Of a stretch of DNA of 64,000 nucleotides, positions 10,608-21,892 are shown in pieces (position 1 is the first letter of the stretch; every line of letters starts with the position of its first letter). The position numbers were made by a program, and so were the translations under genes. Source of the DNA: Pochonia chlamydosporia 170 (Eukaryota > Ascomycota > Sordariomycetes > Hypocreales > Clavicipitaceae); the NCBI RefSeq assembly GCF_001653235.2, contig NC_035793.1:1860001-1924000 (forward strand), written 5' to 3'. The notes beneath the pieces were generated by a model. The model was given only the letters and a program-made list of their open reading frames with translations, was not told where the DNA came from and did no database searches.

Positions 10608-12360
10608 GCGAGAGAGGCAAAAAAAGGTACAAAAATAGAATGATGTTTATGGGTATGACGGAAATGAGGGATCTCTAGAGATAGACAAGACCTGTCGATT
10701 TGGCAGGAGACAAGTGATGAGCATCAGAGTATACCAATCGAGGCGATTTGACGTTAGTGGCTATGTGTGTGATTGCCTGTGTGTGTATGTGAAGTTGGAT
10801 AGTTGTAGGAATTGAGGGGTTGCATGGCTTCCTTGCAGGATCGAACAACTAAAACCTAGCGATATGAGTTGCATGATGCGGTCCAAAGCCATTTGGGTAA
10901 GCAAAACTGTTATGGGCTGGGAGTTGATACAATATCCGACAATATTACATGATATCGTCACAAGACCTCCAAGATTCTGTTGCGTTAGCCACAGAGCTGA
11001 GTGGGAATTATGCGGCAGAGCAGCTTAACTCCAGCAAACATCTTCGCACGATAAAAAGGGAACATATTGAGATTAAAGCCGTGCTAGCCGACATCATTGT
11101 GTTGCAAAACTTGTTTCCTAGAGATCTGGGGTTGTAACGCTTGTGAAGTAGTGCGGAGTAGAATCCTTTGTCCTTGCCGTTTTAGGAAGCGGCAAGTGTT
11201 TTGTGTAGTTTAGCATCAAGGTTATGGGGAGGAACTAGTTTTGGGTATGTTTATTCGAGCGGTTAGTAAGAGGGGTTGGCAAGGATGTATTTGGTATGTT
11301 TAGGTTGAGGGAGAGCAAGAGGGGTTTGCATGGATGTTGAGTTTGCCAGCGATATGATGGTGGGAAGTTGTTGCGTGGGATTCAAGATGCTGGAGGACAT
11401 GGGAAGAGACTGAGCAATGGGCGTCGTAGGATATTTTTAGGCATTCTTTCCATCTCATTCTTCGTTCTTCTTGTTTTCGATGAAAGAACTCACTTGCAAC
11501 TCCACGTCGTACCTCAAATTACTACCGTGCATGTCTGTACGTGCGCCGCAGTTCCGAATAGTAACACAAATTGGTCACCAGCAACCGCCTCATCCGAATG
11601 CGTCAAGAGATATTTGCACCACAACACCTCGGCAGACAATAAAAACACACAACTCCAATCTCTTACCGCCAACAAAGTCGCACCGGGCAATTAACCAAAA
11701 TTCCCCGCAATACGGCCGCACCGGCGACAATTCTGCCTGGTCCGATTGGGGTAGATGTCCCCATGGGGGTCTGGTGTCTGGTGGGTTATTTCAACCTTGC
11801 ATGGGACACTTACACGGCTTGTGCTGGCCCGGCCTGAAAGACATTTGGCGGTTTCCCCAAACGCGGTCGTGAGTCAAAGGGATGAGAATTTCATTGGCGC
11901 GGATGGCGGTGAGAACGAAGCAACGTCGGTCGACATGGAGTGGTGCAGCGCAGTGCACGGGATGGGACCTAGACATGGCGCCCTCGTGACGCACTTTGCG
12001 CTTGAGGAACTAAGAAAAGTTGGAGGGTAGGAGCCTTGTGAATGGAGAAGCGGACTGAGGGGGTTTGGGCTTTTTAGCAATGTTATATAGATGTCTCTTC
12101 TTTTTTGCCCAAGTGATCAGAGACATCTCCTGCCCCTTTCGTAACAGAGTGTAACCCTTCCGTCTGGGGACATGGAGTCAGGTTGGAACAAGACAATGGA
12201 CAAAGCAAGTTCAGGTGACGATGGAAGGGGGCATCTGCTGTAGCTTAAAAGGAGGGATGAGCAGCATTTTTTCCCTTTGTTGGGTTCTTTTCAGGACGAT
12301 AAGTGTCTTGGTGAAGCATTTTTATAAACATCTGGAGCCAAAAAAAAAAAGTGACTAGAC
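10608..12360. other. intergenic, no gene seen
   Basis: This 1.75 kb precedes the arabinofuranosidase gene and should contain its promoter. A TATAAA lies at 12323-12328 and a 10-A run just before the start codon. I found no convincing XlnR-type GGCTAA site close to the gene; the nearest reverse copy is near 10985. Small frames here have no domain. Confidence 0.45.
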
Positions 12361-13887
12361 ATGTTTTCACAAGCTCATGTAGTTGCTCTTGGGCTGATAG
12401 CCTCAAGATGGGTGCTCGCAGCCACACAAGGACAAGGAGGACCATGCGACATCTACTCAGCCGGAGGGACGCCCTGCGTCGCTGCACACAGCACCACACG
12501 TGCCCTCTACAAAAACTTCAACAGCGCACTCTACCAGGTGAAGCGTGGTTCTGACGGCGCCACCTCCAACATCCCGCCGCTGTCGCCAGGCGGAACAGCC
12601 AACGCCGCCGCCCAGGACTCCTTTTGCGCAAACACAACGTGCCTCATCAGCATCATCTACGACCAGTCCGGCCGGGGCAATCACCTCACGCAGGCTCCGC
12701 CCGGCGGTGCGGCAAGCGGCCCGGATGTCGACGGCTACGATTACCTCGCCAGCGCGGTGGGCGCCCCCGTCACGATGAATGGGAAGAAGGCGTATGGCGT
12801 CTTCATCCCCCCGTTTACGGGGTACCGCAACAACAACGCCAAGGGGATTGCCACCGGCGATGAGCCCGAGGGCATGTATGCCGTGTTCGACGGGACCCAC
12901 TACAACACCGGGTGCTGCTTCGACTATGGAAACGCCGAGACGAATAGTCGTGATACCGGCAATGGCCACATGGAGGCGATTTACTTTGGCACGGGTGATG
13001 GGTCTGGTCGTGGAACTGGCTCTGGCAGCGGGCCTTGGATCATGGCTGATCTTGAGAACGGCCTCTTCTCAGGACATGATCCCATTAACAACCCTGCCGA
13101 CCCGACCATCACGTCTCGCTTCGTTACCGCCATAGTCAAGGGAAAGCCAAACCTGTGGGCAATCCGAGGCGGTAATTCTGTCTCCGGCCCTCTATCAACT
13201 TACTACAATGGCATCCGTCCCGCCAACGGGTACAACCCCATGAGCAAAGAGGGTGCCATCCTGCTCGGCATAGGCGGCGACAACAGCAACCGCGCCCAGG
13301 GCACATTCTACGAAGGCGTCATGACATCCGGCTACCCATCAGACGCCACCGAAAACGCAGTCCAGGCCAACATCGTCGCCGCCAAATACGCAACCACCTC
13401 CCTCACCAGTGGTCCGCCATTGCGCGCCGGCGCCTCCATCTCCCTTCGCGCCACCACATCCTGCTGCACGAACCGGTACCTCACGCACACGGGCGCCGTG
13501 GTGAACACCCAGGTCGTGACGTCGTCCAGCAGCGATATCCTTAAGCAGGAAGCCAGCTGGACAGTTCGCACTGGCCTGGGCAACAGCGCGTGTTTCTCGT
13601 TTGAGAGCCACGACTCGCCGGGTAGCTTTGTTAGACACTCGAATTACGAGCTGGTTGTGAATGCGAATGATGGGTCGAAGCTGTTTGCGGAGGATGCGAC
13701 CTTTTGTCCGCAGGCTGCGCTGAATGGGCAGGGGAACTCGATTCGCTCGTGGAGTTATCCGACGCGGTATTGGAGGCATTATAATGGGTTGGGGTATATT
13801 GCTAGCAATGGGGGGCCGCATAACTTTGACTCGCCGAGTGTGTTTAACGATGATGTTAGTTGGGTGATTAGTGCTGGGTTTGCCTGA
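12361..13887 (+). CDS. abfB: secreted alpha-L-arabinofuranosidase, GH54 with CBM42
   Basis: An intronless gene of 508 residues. It releases terminal arabinofuranosyl units from arabinoxylan and arabinan outside the cell. A signal peptide covers about residues 1-21 (hydrophobic VVALGLIASRWVLA). The mature protein starts near GPCDIYSAGGTPCVAAHSTT, the family's usual N-terminus. The GH54 beta-sandwich spans about 25-345. It contains the vicinal Cys185-Cys186 pair known from the Aspergillus kawachii enzyme, a MADLENG motif whose Glu232 matches the nucleophile, and GIGGDN whose Asp307 matches the acid/base (assignment by motif and spacing). The CBM42 beta-trefoil occupies about 350-505, with repeated RH.N-type arabinose-binding motifs (FVRHSNYELVV, YWRHYNGLGYIAS). 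The length is normal and the coding sequence is strongly GC-rich. Confidence 0.97.
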   Translation: MFSQAHVVALGLIASRWVLAATQGQGGPCDIYSAGGTPCVAAHSTTRALYKNFNSALYQVKRGSDGATSNIPPLSPGGTANAAAQDSFCANTTCLISIIYDQSGRGNHLTQAPPGGAASGPDVDGYDYLASAVGAPVTMNGKKAYGVFIPPFTGYRNNNAKGIATGDEPEGMYAVFDGTHYNTGCCFDYGNAETNSRDTGNGHMEAIYFGTGDGSGRGTGSGSGPWIMADLENGLFSGHDPINNPADPTITSRFVTAIVKGKPNLWAIRGGNSVSGPLSTYYNGIRPANGYNPMSKEGAILLGIGGDNSNRAQGTFYEGVMTSGYPSDATENAVQANIVAAKYATTSLTSGPPLRAGASISLRATTSCCTNRYLTHTGAVVNTQVVTSSSSDILKQEASWTVRTGLGNSACFSFESHDSPGSFVRHSNYELVVNANDGSKLFAEDATFCPQAALNGQGNSIRSWSYPTRYWRHYNGLGYIASNGGPHNFDSPSVFNDDVSWVISAGFA

Positions 13888-14731
13888 TGAGTTTTGATAT
13901 GATGGTAAGGCATAATGATGGTTGTGGGACTACATGGGCTTCTTTTGTTATTGACTGGGGACATATCGCATTCATATGAGTATACCGGACAGCAGGAATC
14001 TGGCAGCGTCTTTTTATATCGAATTTCCTCATGTAGGAGTTGGGTTATGCTTGAGTTGCAACGACAGATACAGGGCGGATTATTAGTACCTGTCGAGTAC
14101 ATTCGCTGCCTCGTCACAATACAAACCTGAATAACATCAGTTTCACAACCACTCCTTCATAAAAGACAACGCAAATTCAAATCCCCACATTGAACTACAG
14201 TGGGGGGTCAGAAGTATTTGAACAGGGAAAGGTATCGTATGTCGCGTTGTGTGCTGAGACACATTAAGGTGTGTTAGTGTATACTTGGATATGTTTAAAT
14301 ACATTGGACCACAGACTGTATCTAGGAATCGGCCTTATCACGGTGCATCATTTGTGAGCACATTGACTAGAGAGTAGGCCGTAAGCACCTCATCGTGACC
14401 ACACCAATCTCAACATGCAGCATCGGCCATCTGCACCATCCATCACTCAATGACAAAAACAAGTCCAATCTCGATTCCCACCCAAGGCAAGAAACCGTCC
14501 CGCCATATGCGTCATGCCCAAAGCCGTTGCATCGCCCCAACGAATAGGAGCATTTGCCCCGCGATCGTGGCCTCATATGCATGCCAACATCATGACATCA
14601 TGCACATGCCACGCCCAGCAAGTGCCAAGTTCTCATATAATACAATTCAATCGTGATTTCAGTTTCCACCAAATTCATCAACGAAATAAACAAAATCAAA
14701 TCGTACAGCAGTACACAAAACACAACACAAA
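13888..14731. other. intergenic, no gene seen
   Basis: This holds the 3' flank of the arabinofuranosidase gene and the promoter and leader of the LEA-like gene, including a TATAAT at about 14636. Nothing else is recognised. Confidence 0.45.
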
Positions 14732-15147
14732 ATGTCATTTCTCACAGAACGAACCCTCCGGTCCGCCGTACCGCTATGCAGAACCATCATGGCCCAAAGC
14801 CCCCGGGCTTTCAGCACGTCCGTCGTGATGAGAAAATCGCCGACGGACTCCGTAAAGGACGGATTGAAGACGGTTGATAGGACGGTGACGGATAATATCG
14901 TCTTGCCGGGCCTGGAAGCAGCTGGTACGTTTTTGACTGTAACATGTATGGAAGAGTGCTAATGTTTGTAGCTTCTGCGGGGAGCAAGATCAAGGAGGGT
15001 GCTGATACGGTCGCCCATGGAAGTAAAGGCAAGGCAGCCGAGGTGGAGGGCAAGGCGGAGGAGTTGAAGGGCAAGGCAAAGGGTGCGGCGGCACATGCGG
15101 AGGGTAAGGCGAAGGGGGCGGCGGAAAATCTTAAGAATCAGCTGTGA
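14732..15147 (+). CDS. LEA-like stress protein, probably mitochondrial
   Basis: Two exons (14732-14924, 14972-15147) around a 47-nt intron encode 122 residues. The first 35 residues are basic and Ser-rich and end in RAFSTSVVMRK, resembling a mitochondrial presequence. From about residue 66 the protein is a run of Lys/Ala/Glu/Gly 11-mer-like repeats (KGKAAEVEGKAEELKGKAKG, AHAEGKAKGAAENLKNQL). These are typical of group 3 late-embryogenesis-abundant-like proteins that fold into amphipathic helices on drying. Family members protect membranes and proteins under desiccation or heat. Mitochondrial location is inference from the N-terminus only. The intron is needed because exon 1 reads into a stop shortly after the donor. 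Confidence 0.8.
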
Positions 15148-15464
15148 TGAGGATTGAAGATTCAATTGGGAGATGTATCATATTGTAACTTGCATCAATG
15201 GAGTGTGGGATAGATATGCCCTTTATTTGACATTCTGACTATGTGAATTACATATTTGGGAAGGACTTTGTGAAGCGAAACTAATCCAGTATGAAAGAAG
15301 ACGTAAGCTATTGTGGATATAAACGGAAACCAGAACACACCATCGGGTATAGTATAGATGTGCAAGAATGAAAGACACTCGGTTTAACACCCATTATCCA
15401 TGCACGGCAAATATCCCCAATTCCAACCACCGTCTCGTACAGTACGGCACAAGATACCACCACA

Positions 15465-16340
15465 TTACGCAGGATTCGTCTGAGCAGGCGCTCTCTCAAA
15501 CTCACCCAACGGAAACCGAACCCAAGTCGTAGCCGGCGTCATGAGCCCAGCACCGCCCGCATAAAACGCAGACAAAGCACACAACACGGAAAACACACCG
15601 CCCGCACGATTCACCCTCACCGCAGCCGTCATGTGCGAAGACGAAATAAACTGGGCGATGCTCAGGAAGAAGAAGGCCAAGACAAGCAGGCCCAGCACCA
15701 CCAGAATAGCAATGTTGGTTCGCAGCGCGGCCACAAAGAACAACAGCGTGAGGAAGCACCACAGGATCAAGAAGATGCCGACGGCGAAGCTGTACGCGCG
15801 GGCGTCACCCGCATACGCCTCCTTGATGCCCAGGGACGGGACGAGGAACATGGCAAAGGCGAGCCAGAAGGCGCCGTAGGAGCAGTGCACCGTCGTGCCA
15901 AAGGTGTTGCCGACGCGGAATTCCATGATGCCCGCGACGAACTGGGCGGCGCCGCCAAAGAAGACTGCCAGTCCGAAGACGGCTTGGTCGGGGCCAACGT
16001 CTCCCAGGGGGTTGGAATTGGGTAATCTAGATGAGATGAGAATTGGGTCTGGAGGATGTAGATTGTAGGCTTGGAGGGAAACTCACCCAGCGCCGCACTG
16101 GTACAGTCCCAACACAAAGGTAGTAAGGGCGAAGCTAATCAGACCCAATGGCCCAGGATTGGCAATCTTGAAGAATTGAGGATCATACACCTGAGAGACC
16201 ATCGACTGGTGAGGTTTTGGCACAGGCACCGTTCCCCCGGGTCCAGCGTTCGCAGGCCCATGGTGATGATGGCCATTCGTATGTCCCTCCTTGTAAGCCT
16301 GCTCGGCAGCAACGTCGTTGTTATGAACCGGGGCAGACAT
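15465..16340 (-). CDS. GPR1/FUN34/YaaH-family acetate transporter
   Basis: Two exons (16087-16340, 15465-16026) and a 60-nt intron encode 271 residues. The family comprises plasma-membrane acetate/proton symporters and related ammonia or acetate channels (yeast Ady2, Aspergillus AcpA). The hydrophilic N-terminus contains a His-rich stretch. The family motif near the first helix is NPGPLGLISFALTTF. After the junction come PNSNPLGDVGPDQAVFGLAV, FFGGAAQFVAGIMEFRVGNT and GAFWLAFAMF, and about six transmembrane helices in all. The chosen start begins MSAPVHNN. An in-frame ATG 45 nt upstream (16383-16385) would add 15 residues but begins a less family-like sequence. The substrate could be acetate, another short-chain acid or ammonium; sequence alone does not decide. 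Confidence 0.93.
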
Positions 16341-18412
16341 TCTGGCGCAAAAATGTATAAGTTGATGAGATGTAAGTCGTTGCAATCACGTCTCAACACG
16401 ACACAGGCAGGTCAATGAATTTAGACGCAGGATAAAATGAAAGCTCCCCCGACACACATCTTATACCCTCCCACGGAAACAAGACGCAAACGACATCTTC
16501 TCTTCTCTTTCTCGTCTGGGCCATCTTCCTCTCCCCCGAAAGTCAAGCAACGTGCATCCATGACTGGTCAATTCGTCAGCCACGCCCATCGCAAGCTATC
16601 GAATAGCTCAACTGGGAAAGCGAATTGCAGCTCATGCGGGGTTTGTAAGGGAAGTCAGAAAAACCAGAAACACTTTTAAAGGCGTGTGACTTCGGAAGCT
16701 CGGCGGCGCCCAGGTGGAATGATGTATATCGGTGCTAGAGACTCGAGAGTTGAAAGAATGTGTAGGGTGGTGGGCTGCGATTCGACGGCAGAGAGGTTGT
16801 GATGATGACATGAATCGATCATCGAAGCTTGGCTCTTCAAACGGCACAGGTGGGACTTGACGGGAAAGTGTCAATCCCTTAGTGTGCAAGTACCGACATT
16901 GACATTGACATGGACATGGACATGGACATGGGGACGGACTATCGTTTTGGACTAGGCGTGCGCCATCGATTTGTGATTGACTGCCCACTTTGGGGAAAAT
17001 TGGGCTGGGTTCCAAACTTTGGGAACGCTTAGCATCATGATGTGGTCACGATGTTTGGATGAGGGAAGGGATATGCAGTGTCTGAGACTTTGTTGTGCTG
17101 ACTGTAGGATGACAGAATGGATCTTGACGAGAACGGGCTTTGGAGTTGAAAATGGATATCTGCTATCGCGTGAAGAACTGCTGATAGGAAGGCACGACCG
17201 AATGGACAATGCCTGCTGACGATGACCTGGTCAACTCCGCTCGGCTCCGTCGTGGCAGAAGACTACATGGCAATGCTGTGTCCACGCATCATCGGCTGCT
17301 TCACCGTTTCTGATGGGCACACCATTGCACACATCATGTGAAATGTCTGGTATCCGTGCATTCTGATCCTCGTAGTGGTCCGATAGCACGGCGCACGGCA
17401 CGCTAGACCGAAAGCTTGTCTTGGGATTCGAAGCCGTTAACCCGTTCCAGTCTTGGCATGAGACGGGACATATCACGGCTTTGAGCTGGTCCAGCCACAG
17501 TTTGCCGTTTCTCCATGGTCTGCAAGTCCAGACAGAGAATGTCAACTGGTGCTCTCTGCTGTGTTGGTGCGGGACATGGTTTGCGTGAGGTGCCAAAAAG
17601 GAAGGTGGGTCGGGCTTGTCTTTCCCTCCCTGCCAGTACTCCGCATGAATCAATGTTTAGGGTCGTAAATGGTCTGTTGGGATTAAGTTTGTTAGATGGG
17701 AGAATGAATATGGAAAAGCTTACCGTTGTGTTGCCCCATGCGAATCTGGAAATGTTGCATTCGAAAGCTTGTTTGTGGGTGCCATCTGTTGAGGAACCAA
17801 GTCTTTTCAATGTTGTGTAACTGACGCCAGTGGAACTATCTGCTGGTCCTTTCAGGACGAGATATTTCGCCATGCTTTTCATCGCTTTTATTCTGAACCA
17901 TTACAGGAATTTCGGAATATACTCCATATGCCCATTGCTTGAATGTTGAATGGAGTGCCCCATATGGCCCGTTCAGTAAATGCTGTATCTTCGTTTTCGA
18001 GCACTTGCAGTGACCAAATTGCATACACTATCGTTGCCCACGGTGCTATTTGGCAAGCCCAATGACGGATGCCCAGTCTAATAGAGCACTTGCGGTACCA
18101 TAGTAATAAAGAGGTAATACTAAGAACGCATAAAAATGTAAATGTATGAATGTTTGTGCCAGACATTCCCCAGATTTGAGGCCCTCTCATCCGGTCAAGT
18201 AAGCGGCCCCGCTTCGGCGCCATTCCGCACTTCCGCCTCCCGCAACTCGCTCACGTCATGCGATCACCGTGATAACGACTCTGCATCAACATCATCACCA
18301 GTCGTCCATCGTGTTCCGTCTGCCCTCACGACACCAGCATAAAACCAAAGCGAAGCCATGTGATATTTCTTGTTGCAATTTGTCCCGACTCATCTCTCAC
18401 CCCAACGCAGCC
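16341..18412. other. intergenic, 2 kb, one short hexamer repeat
   Basis: The region lies between the divergent acetate transporter and J-protein genes and must contain both promoters. The only structure I see is the GACATT/GACATG hexamer run at 16895-16930. Small open frames on both strands have no recognisable domain. Confidence 0.45.
16895..16930. repeat. hexanucleotide tandem repeat GACAT(T/G), six copies
   Basis: Two copies of GACATT are followed by four copies of GACATG with no interruption. This is a short microsatellite in intergenic DNA, likely length-variable between isolates. Confidence 0.85.
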
Positions 18413-19303
18413 ATGCTCCTCAAAAACTCAGCTGGAGCGATATACTCCTCCACGTGCTCATTACCATTCATTTTATTCCCGCCATCTACCATCCCAACTT
18501 CGACCCAGAGCACAAAAACAAAACACCCACCAGCGAGACCTCGTACACACTCATCAAACCGCTTCACACCCCAACCATCCCGCCGCTACGCAACAAAACC
18601 CCCCAACTCCAACGCAGACCTGCCCCCATGGCCACGATCGCCACACCCAACACCCTACGAAATATTCGGCATCCAACGCGGAACACCATACACAAAACGC
18701 CGTTTCTACCAACTAGTAAAGCTCTACCACCCCGACACGCACGACAAAGAAACCACAACCCCCTCCCCCACGCTCACCCACGCAACCCGCCTCGAGAGAT
18801 ACCATCTCATCATCGCAGCCAACGACCTCCTAAGCGACCCCAATAAACGCCGCCTCTACGACCACCACGGCATCGGCTGGACGGACGTCCACCGCGCCCC
18901 TAACCTCCGCGAGGCAGACAAAGCCTGGCGACACCAGCCCGGCAATGCCTCCCGCAATGCCACCTGGGAGGACTGGGAGGCGTGGCGCAACGCCCGCGCC
19001 GGCAAGCCCAGCGAGCCCATGTACATGAGCAACGGGACGTTTGCCGCCCTCGTGGTGTGCATGTGCATGATTGGGGCGCTGGCGCAGATGAACCGCGCGG
19101 AGGCGGCGGGCGAGCAGTACGTTGATTTCGTGCAGCAGAAGGATTGGGCGATAGGCCAGAAGATGAGGGATAAGAGTGTGGCGGCGGCGGGGAGGACAAA
19201 GGACGAGAGGGTGGACACGTTTTTGAGGGATAGGGAGAATTTGTCGTTTGAGTTTCAGCCTGGGAGGTATGATGGGCCTACCTCTTCGGGGGAGTATAAG
19301 TGA
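18413..19303 (+). CDS. J-domain (DnaJ-like) membrane protein, probably mitochondrial
   Basis: A single exon encodes 296 residues from the ATG at 18413. The frame is open for 48 more codons upstream to 18269, but those codons give His/Lys-rich sequence unlike a protein N-terminus. J proteins stimulate Hsp70 ATPase activity. The N-terminus is Ser/Thr/Arg-rich with no acidic residues up to RRYATKPPNSN, like a mitochondrial presequence. The J domain spans about residues 81-156 (YEIFGIQRGTP, then YHPDTHD with the HPD triad at about 106-108, then NKRRLYDHHGIGW). A Trp-rich segment follows, and one predicted transmembrane helix lies at about 208-224 (FAALVVCMCMIGALA). A hydrophilic C-terminus ends the protein. 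This matches fungal mitochondrial J-like proteins of unknown client. It is convergent with the next gene, with 183 bp between them. Confidence 0.82.
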   Translation: MLLKNSAGAIYSSTCSLPFILFPPSTIPTSTQSTKTKHPPARPRTHSSNRFTPQPSRRYATKPPNSNADLPPWPRSPHPTPYEIFGIQRGTPYTKRRFYQLVKLYHPDTHDKETTTPSPTLTHATRLERYHLIIAANDLLSDPNKRRLYDHHGIGWTDVHRAPNLREADKAWRHQPGNASRNATWEDWEAWRNARAGKPSEPMYMSNGTFAALVVCMCMIGALAQMNRAEAAGEQYVDFVQQKDWAIGQKMRDKSVAAAGRTKDERVDTFLRDRENLSFEFQPGRYDGPTSSGEYK

Positions 19304-19486
19304 TGTGTTGGTCATATTGTGTATATTAGAAATATATTGTATTGTACTTGATGTGAGGGAATGTTTGCCGCCCAATATAGATGCGATGCGTATCAATAGT
19401 CTACTATGCAAGTCGTAGCGTCATCATGTCATGTCATGTCGTGTCGTGAATGTGAATGCTGAAGAAACAAAAAGGGAAGAAGAGAA

Positions 19487-21892
19487 TCATCTCATAACCC
19501 GCTTGACATCATCCCCACCCCCAACATCGCTAATCCCATCCGTCAAATCAGCCTCTTCATCCCTCGTCGACCTAGTTCGCTGCCGCAAATCTAGCTCCGG
19601 CGGCGCAGGGATCCTACGCTCCCTCCCAGTTCCGTACGCTTCGTCCTCGGCGTCGAGCTCCTCGTCTGCCGACGTCCCGTGGCGTCTGTTGATGACATTG
19701 TCGATTCGTAGCCGCGGAGGACCAGAGTTGAGTCGTTGGCCGTTCTTCGGCGGCCCAGCTTTCAACAGGTCAGCACAACATCAAAGCACATGAGTAAAAA
19801 GTCGCGACTTACAAACCGCCAAATCGAACAACTTGACAATGACTGGTCCCCATACCGTCATGGCTATAATCTGCCCGTACGACCACTTATTCGCCTGGAA
19901 GCTATCCACACTGATGACCCTGACCAGCGAAATCAAATACAGAACATTGACAACGAGGTAAATCACCTCCAGGATCCGCCAAACCCACTGCTTGAAGCGA
20001 ACCCATGCCAATTTCAGGCGCCCATTCGTCGGTGCCCTACCAACGCGATAGCTCCCTATGGTGAGGTGCTTCGTGAGCCGGTGCGTTCTCAGCGTCCAAC
20101 TCAGCTGGTCAAACACCAAAATCACAATGGCAATCGTATCCAGCACCAGAAACACCAGCTTATACAGCATCGGGTGCGGGAAAAAGTTGAGCCTCAGCCC
20201 CTCGACGCCCTGGGTAGAAGCACAATAACTCCGGGGACTGGGATTCTGCCCACAGGCCGCAATCTTGTTCTCCTGCTTAAACAGGTTGAACGCATCGTGA
20301 AAGTAGACCTTTTGCGTGGTCGCCACAATGGCCAGCAGGTACTCGACGAAGAAGCCCAGGAACGTGTGCCAGTTTCGTATCCCCTCGTGGTGCAGGCAGA
20401 TTTGTATGAGGAACATGGGCAGGATCCCGTTTTGACTGACGTGAAATGCAACGGCGGCATTGACAATGATCTCGCCCCAGAACGTGCCTTCCTGGGAGTT
20501 GACGACGATGGCGAGGATGGAGGCGATTTGGATGGCAAAGACGAACCAGCATTGCGCTTCTTGGAATTCGACGAGCGTGGTGGCGAGGGCGATGCTCGTG
20601 CGCGAGAGGGCAGACGAGTCGCGCCAGATCATGGACTCGATGCGTGTGAGACGCCGGGTCAGGCCGCCGCGGGAGGAAGCTCGCTGGAGTTGTTTTTGGG
20701 CTTCTTGCTTTTTGTGGGTGTAGCGGACGTAGAGAGTGAATGCTTTGAGGACGAGGTAGAGAGATCCGGAAAATGCGACTTGGAGGACATAGGAGATGAG
20801 AACCTGGACGTGTTAGTGTCATGTACGTTTGACATTGACGACCAACGGAAATTTAAAAAAGAGATGGTTGTTCTTACACCAGGTCCAAAGATGTCCGGAT
20901 TGATTTCCGCCTGAATATCCGGACAAAAATCATCCATCGCCTTAAAGATAACCGTCGCATTCGCATCATGGCTCAACTTCTTAATCGAATCATCGCACGC
21001 CTTGTGCAAACCGTCCGCACCACACGCCTCCTGTGCACACGTCACAAACGACGACAACACAGGCCGTCCATCAAACGAAGCAAGCGAACTCGATCCCATA
21101 ATACCACTGGCATTGCGCTCCGCCTCCGCAGATATGTAGTACCGATTCGTCTCCTTTGTCCAGTACGATATAGACGACAAGGCAATACAATTGTAAAACG
21201 TTTCCAGGGAACTGAAAAATGTGGTCTCGTTACGGCATGCTTTCGAGCAGTCCGCCTTCCCGTCGACTTCACAACCCTCCGTGAAGAGAATAAGCAGGTC
21301 CTGTCCCTCTGTGCCATTTTTAATGAGCTGCTTGAACGAGAAGAGGTCCTGCGAGCCGCTGTTAAGGGAGGCTAGGTCGTGGAAGGGGAAGAAGACGGAG
21401 AAGCCATCGGCGCTGGGGTGGGTGAGAACTTGGATGGGGAGAGGAGAGTCGGTGACTTTGACGACGGCATTTGTAGGTCCTGCGAAGGGGAGGACCGTGG
21501 ACAAGCTCAAGGAAGCCTCTGTCATCGCTGGCCGTTGTAAAGGGTGAGGTTGCTCTGGTGGATGCCCATTCCCCTTTAGATGATGTGTGTCGTCGTCTGG
21601 TGATGGTGTCGATGGTGAGTCGGTTGCGCCGGAAGCGTGGGCAGTGAAGCGCTCCTCCTCCCAGTCGAAGCTATATGCCGGCTATTAAGTGAGGGTGGCA
21701 TTCCCGTCCTAGTCGAGACGAAGGGCTCAAAGGCGAGTTGGAAATCTGGGAGAGGGGAAATTCGCAATGTCACTGCGCCAAGACAAGCGTGGTAGAGAAC
21801 AAAGGTGAAAATCGGTGAGAATTTTCGTACAGAAACCAACCTCCTCCTACTGACCCTGGTAAGAGTAGTCCGACTACGCAGACCGTCAACAT
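19487..21892 (-). CDS. seven-span membrane protein with glycosylated ectodomain, unidentified
   Basis: The secure part has three exons (20878-21681, 19813-20803, 19487-19758) with introns at 20804-20877 and 19759-19812. The 20878-21681 exon is open in frame and begins right after a TTAATAG acceptor. A short upstream exon at 21851-21892 would supply a signal peptide (MLTVCVVGLLLPGS) in the right phase, giving 702 residues. If only the ATG at 21525 is used the protein has 636. The N-terminal half is a Cys-containing ectodomain with NGT, NET, NAS and NAT sequons. About seven hydrophobic helices follow (for example ISYVLQVAFSGSLYLVLKAF, IIAMTVWGPVIVKLFDLAV), then a charged cytosolic-type tail. 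I do not recognise the family. The topology resembles a 7-TM receptor, but no receptor motif is visible. Confidence 0.68.

Noticed and set aside
21576..21839. 87-codon minus-strand frame that looks like a signal peptide
   Set aside because: It begins at TTG rather than ATG and ends at a stop; most of it falls in the likely intron of the seven-span protein gene.
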